From NCBI GenBank assembly GCA_905183005.1, contig CAJJDO010000161.1:62001-126000 (forward strand): DNA of 64,000 nucleotides, written 5' to 3'. This document shows, piece after piece, positions 60,861 to 64,000 of the stretch. Under the pieces are notes generated by a model. That model was not told the DNA's origin, searched no databases, and worked only from the letters and a program-made list of their open reading frames with translations. The DNA is from Paramecium pentaurelia. Its lineage: Eukaryota; Ciliophora; Oligohymenophorea; Peniculida; Parameciidae. The translations under genes were made by a program, and so were the position numbers. Each line of letters starts with the position of its first letter. Within the stretch, counting starts at the first letter, position 1.

Positions 60861-63800
60861 TCATTCTTTTTGATGCTCTTATATAGCAAAGAAACCATCT
60901 TCAACTAAATGATCTTAATATTCTTCTAAAGATTTCATTATTCTATTAATATATTATGATTTAAATACCTTTAACCTCTCATTCTATCAAGTCTGGTGTT
61001 TAAATCTTGAATTAATCTTTGCTATTCCGAGATTTATTAATCTTTAGAATTAATTGTCTCATCATTAGTTGCTTAGTCTCTTAATCTACTATTTTCTTCA
61101 ATTAATTCGTTCATTCTTTTTAGCAAATCTGGATCGGATTACTAAAAAATATAAAATAATTACATTAGCTATTGAATTGAAAAATATTAATTCTTTTAAT
61201 TAAAGATTTCTCTCCATTACACCAATTAATTTTTCAGCTGCCATTTTTTTATGAATAAATTTGTACTGAGTTGGTTAAATTGAACTCTTCAACATTTATT
61301 CGCCTAATTTCTAACATTGTGATGCAATTAAAACTAATTCAGTAAATCTAAATTTCAAATGTCTACGGAAAACTCTTTACAAAGTACTAAGAGCTACCTA
61401 TTAACTATGTTTTAATATAATTGATTCCATTTAGGATTTCTACTAGGAATCTCGAACAGGGGTCTATTATAAGAAACTTGAATGTGATGGTTAAAATGAA
61501 CTTGCATCAGTTATTCCTCTTCCAAAGTGTTCTATATTCGTAAATGCTCTTTATCTCACTCTATCGTATGCCTTTAACAAATTATTTATCAACTTCTTGC
61601 ATTTTACTATTTACAAAGTATTTAAACTGACAGCTTTTTATGTGGTTGCATTATCTCTCATTCTCCAAAAGGCTATTTATGGAGTAATTCTTGTGTTCTT
61701 TGCTATCATTTCGGCTACTCTCTAGAACCATTGATTTTAAAGTTTTGGTCCTCTCCAAATATCTAATGCTTCTTTCATTAATTCTCTATCTTGTTTCATA
61801 TTGAATAAAAGTAATTTTTAAATTGCATTAAATACTGAAATCATATTCTTCTTAACAGCTCTAATGTTCCATCTCTAGAAATATATTCTTAATTTTATTT
61901 AAGCAAAGTTTTGGAATAAAAGAATTGCCTCTCTCTTTAATCTAATCTCTCTTTCTTGAGCGGTTTCTTTTCTATTCGTTAAATTTGATGATAAACGTTT
62001 CCATTCTACAAAAGCTACATTTAATTAGTTCATTTTGTGTTAGTAGAATAATTAGATTGCAAGTTTCTTCTTATCTGAAATATCGAATGCTTCTGCTGCT
62101 CTGCTGAATTCAACAATTTTATACCATTTCAAGAATGCTTTCTTTTAAGCACTCATACAATTATACAACATTTTATTTATAGCATATTTTTATTTTGCTT
62201 AGCCATCTAAATAAATATTATATAATTAATGATATGCTGTCTTTCTAACCATATGAACTTTGAATCTATTAAGTGATTTTTCAAATATGCTTGCCTTCAT
62301 TTGCTCTAATTCCTTAGTTTCTGGTAGAGCTTTCCATTTTTAGAAGGAAACTTCTATCTACCCTACAAATGTGTGCAATAATTATATTTGTAATTTCTTT
62401 ATTAAAGCTTGCTTCTATCTTTCCTTTGAAAACTTTCTCAAAATGTCTCGCAATTTGCCTTAATCATTTGTTCTTAAATTTCTATGGAGGGCAAATAACA
62501 ACAATCTTTTCTTTTCATCATCAAGTTTAGTTTAAATTTTAGCTTATTTAGCTGAATTATTCCAATGAACAAAGGCCCATCTTAAAGCATTATTATAGTT
62601 CATTAACATTTTATTCAAAACACTTTCTTATTATTTATTTGGTTTAAATATTGTCTATATATGCCCTGCCAATGTGAAGGCAAGTGTCTAGAATAAATTT
62701 GTGGTATGTTTGCATGTTTCTATTGACTTATGTAATCTATTTATATCTCTCCAATATAAGAATAATCGTTTGTTTTAACCCATAGCAAGAGTCATTAATT
62801 TTCTTAAACAAAATAACTTTTTGCTATTCCCTTCTTAGTAAACATCCTTTAATGGTTCAAATGATGCTTTTACTCGGCCTCTAAAAAGTAAATCTAATGT
62901 TCTTTCAAATTTTCTTGCATTCTTCATTTATTCAGTATTGACTGGTTCAGGTAAGTTTTTCCATTTTTAGAATGCCTTAATAGCACCTCCGAATTAAGTT
63001 GCAAACAATTTAGCAAAGAATCTGTCTTGAACTGCAGTAATGCTTGAATTTCTTCTGAATTTAGCGAGAATGGCTCTCAATCTTGCATAGTCATTATTCT
63101 TAGAGAAATTATTAATGGCTTCCAATAGCAATTTCTTTTTCTCATCAGTCATTGCTCCTTATAATTTTTCTAATTTTCCATCATTATACCATTTCATGAA
63201 GAAATATCGTAAATTACTATCAAAGTTTCCGATAAGTCTAAGCAATGCCTTTTCTTTCTTTTATGATTCTTCATCTGGCTTTAATGGAGCGATATTATTC
63301 TTGATATGTGAGCCTATAAATCCAAACAAACCAATGACACATTTGCATCTTTCTACTTCTTTAATTAAGCCAACATTCTTATTCCATTAATCCAAAACTC
63401 TTTACTATTCAGATTCTTATGTCTTAATCATCAATATGATTGCTCTCTTTTTTAAAGCTTGTGCATCATCATAAACTTCTTAAAGTGGATTCCAAGTTCT
63501 TTTTCTCCAAATATGAAGGGCAAATTTATTTAATTAGGCTTCAAACTTACTTGCTTTAATTAATTCATCAGCATTAGCTTCTGGAATATTTTTCCATTTA
63601 TTAAATGTATCCCAAACAGCTCCAATTTGGGTTCTTAACATTCTTGCATTAATTTAAAGAATCAATTTTTCCTTTTTATGGGCTAAAGAGAATTTAGCTA
63701 AAATTTATCTATATAATGCAAATTTATTTCCATTTTCAAATTAGACTAATTATTCAGTCAATTATTTTTTCTTCTCAACTGTTAAAGCATCTTCAAAGTT

Positions 63801-64000
63801 TTAATTCATTCTTTCTTATTAGGCTCTATTTCTCCACAAAAAGAATGCTCTACTTAAATTTTCTGCTTAACCTTAGAATATTAGATGTAAAGCTTTTTCT
63901 TTGGCTTAGGCTTCACGTGGATTTTACATTATTGGTTGAACGTTAGCAGTTACGATTTAAGCTAATCCCACAAATAATGCTGTAGTCAATCTACAAACTT
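60861..64000 (-). CDS. Giant repeat protein (Trp-containing super-repeats), N-terminus beyond window
   Basis: The C-terminal 1029 residues of a larger protein; the frame is open at the right edge. The first part is made of diverged tandem super-repeats of about 190-215 residues. Each has RAFFLWRNR/FFMKWYN/AFVHWNN/AFVEWKR, then an EKKKxLLxxxxxF..xxLRxILxKF segment, then FNKWKNIPEA/FQKWKNLPEP/FQKWKALPET, then FEAxLxxF..V Y or IYxxG. A coiled C-terminal region (LLKRMNELIEENSRLRDQ) ends EHQKE then TGA. Two introns (22, 26 nt) make the remaining length exactly 1030 codons. The FxxW elements recall Sfi1-type centrin-binding repeats, but the spacing (about 70) is too long. A cortical or basal-body structural role is a guess. 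Confidence 0.8.

Noticed and set aside
60861..64000. Sfi1-like centrin-binding repeats in the edge protein
   Set aside because: FxxW elements are about 70 residues apart, whereas Sfi1 repeats are about 23-35 residues; the long unit with a conserved EKKKxLL block fits a different repeat.
1..64000. tRNA, rRNA, CRISPR or transposon genes
   Set aside because: I read both strands for tRNA-like arms, rRNA-like conserved blocks, regular spacer arrays and transposase motifs and found none I could support.
1..64000. Bacterial or organellar origin (TAA/TAG as frequent stops)
   Set aside because: Conserved eukaryotic proteins (H2A, primase large subunit, TM9SF) read through TAA/TAG and require 20-31 nt spliceable introns, which fits ciliate nuclear DNA only.

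Overview
The window is a ciliate macronuclear chromosome segment, almost certainly from the genus Paramecium. Three things show this. Long coding regions read through TAA and TAG (both Gln), and TGA is the only stop. Genes are interrupted by tiny introns of about 20-31 nt (GTA...TAG/AAG). Gaps between genes are mostly 20-250 bp. Base composition is strongly AT-rich. Every CDS below was read with TGA-only stops. For genes where I placed all introns, the spliced length is divisible by three; intron positions come from reading-frame continuity and GT..AG ends and have not been tested against transcripts.

Layout. 1-2213: two minus-strand genes (a truncated one at the edge and an LRR protein). 2359-11071, plus strand: a short protein, a 2042-residue Cys-rich membrane protein, and a protein joining two dsRNA-binding domains to a nucleotidyltransferase-like fold. 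11094-15696: an unknown Gln/Ser/Asn-rich protein, a PG-repeat (SHIPPO/CIMAP) axonemal protein, an unknown small protein and an STK32/YANK-like kinase. 15927-32824: an unbroken minus-strand run of nine genes, from upstream (32824) to downstream: three tandem membrane hybrid histidine kinases, a TM9SF/nonaspanin, the large subunit of DNA primase, a second PG-repeat protein, a COPI-associated-like membrane protein and two coiled-coil proteins. 34459-38555: a soluble-adenylyl-cyclase-type protein ending in a PH domain. 38588-43395: a multi-pass RING protein and a plasma-membrane-type Ca2+ ATPase. 44345-48014: Asterix (PAT complex), a doubtful small gene, and a B-box/WD40 protein. 48252-52689: a protein kinase, an FCP1/SCP-type phosphatase and histone H2A. 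53114-54458: a frame-broken coiled-coil locus and a small C2-like gene. 54484-57745: a CNBD K+-channel-family protein with a variant pore. 58469-60654: a CHIP-like TPR/U-box ligase beside a macrodomain protein. 60861-64000: the C-terminal part of a giant repeat protein.

Functionally the window mixes housekeeping genes (primase, H2A, TM9SF, Asterix, CHIP) with a rich set of signalling proteins (histidine kinases, cyclase, Ca2+ pump, K+ channel, kinases) and cilium/cortex structural proteins. That fits the Ca2+/cAMP/K+-controlled ciliary physiology of Paramecium. Ciliates generally do not make operons, so neighbouring genes need not share a function.

The most interesting points are: a histidine kinase that has lost its phospho-accepting His and other catalytic boxes but keeps an intact receiver; the dsRBD-nucleotidyltransferase protein; the cyclase-ATPase-PH fusion; the roughly 210-residue super-repeats of the edge protein; and a 4-nt stop/start overlap between two genes.
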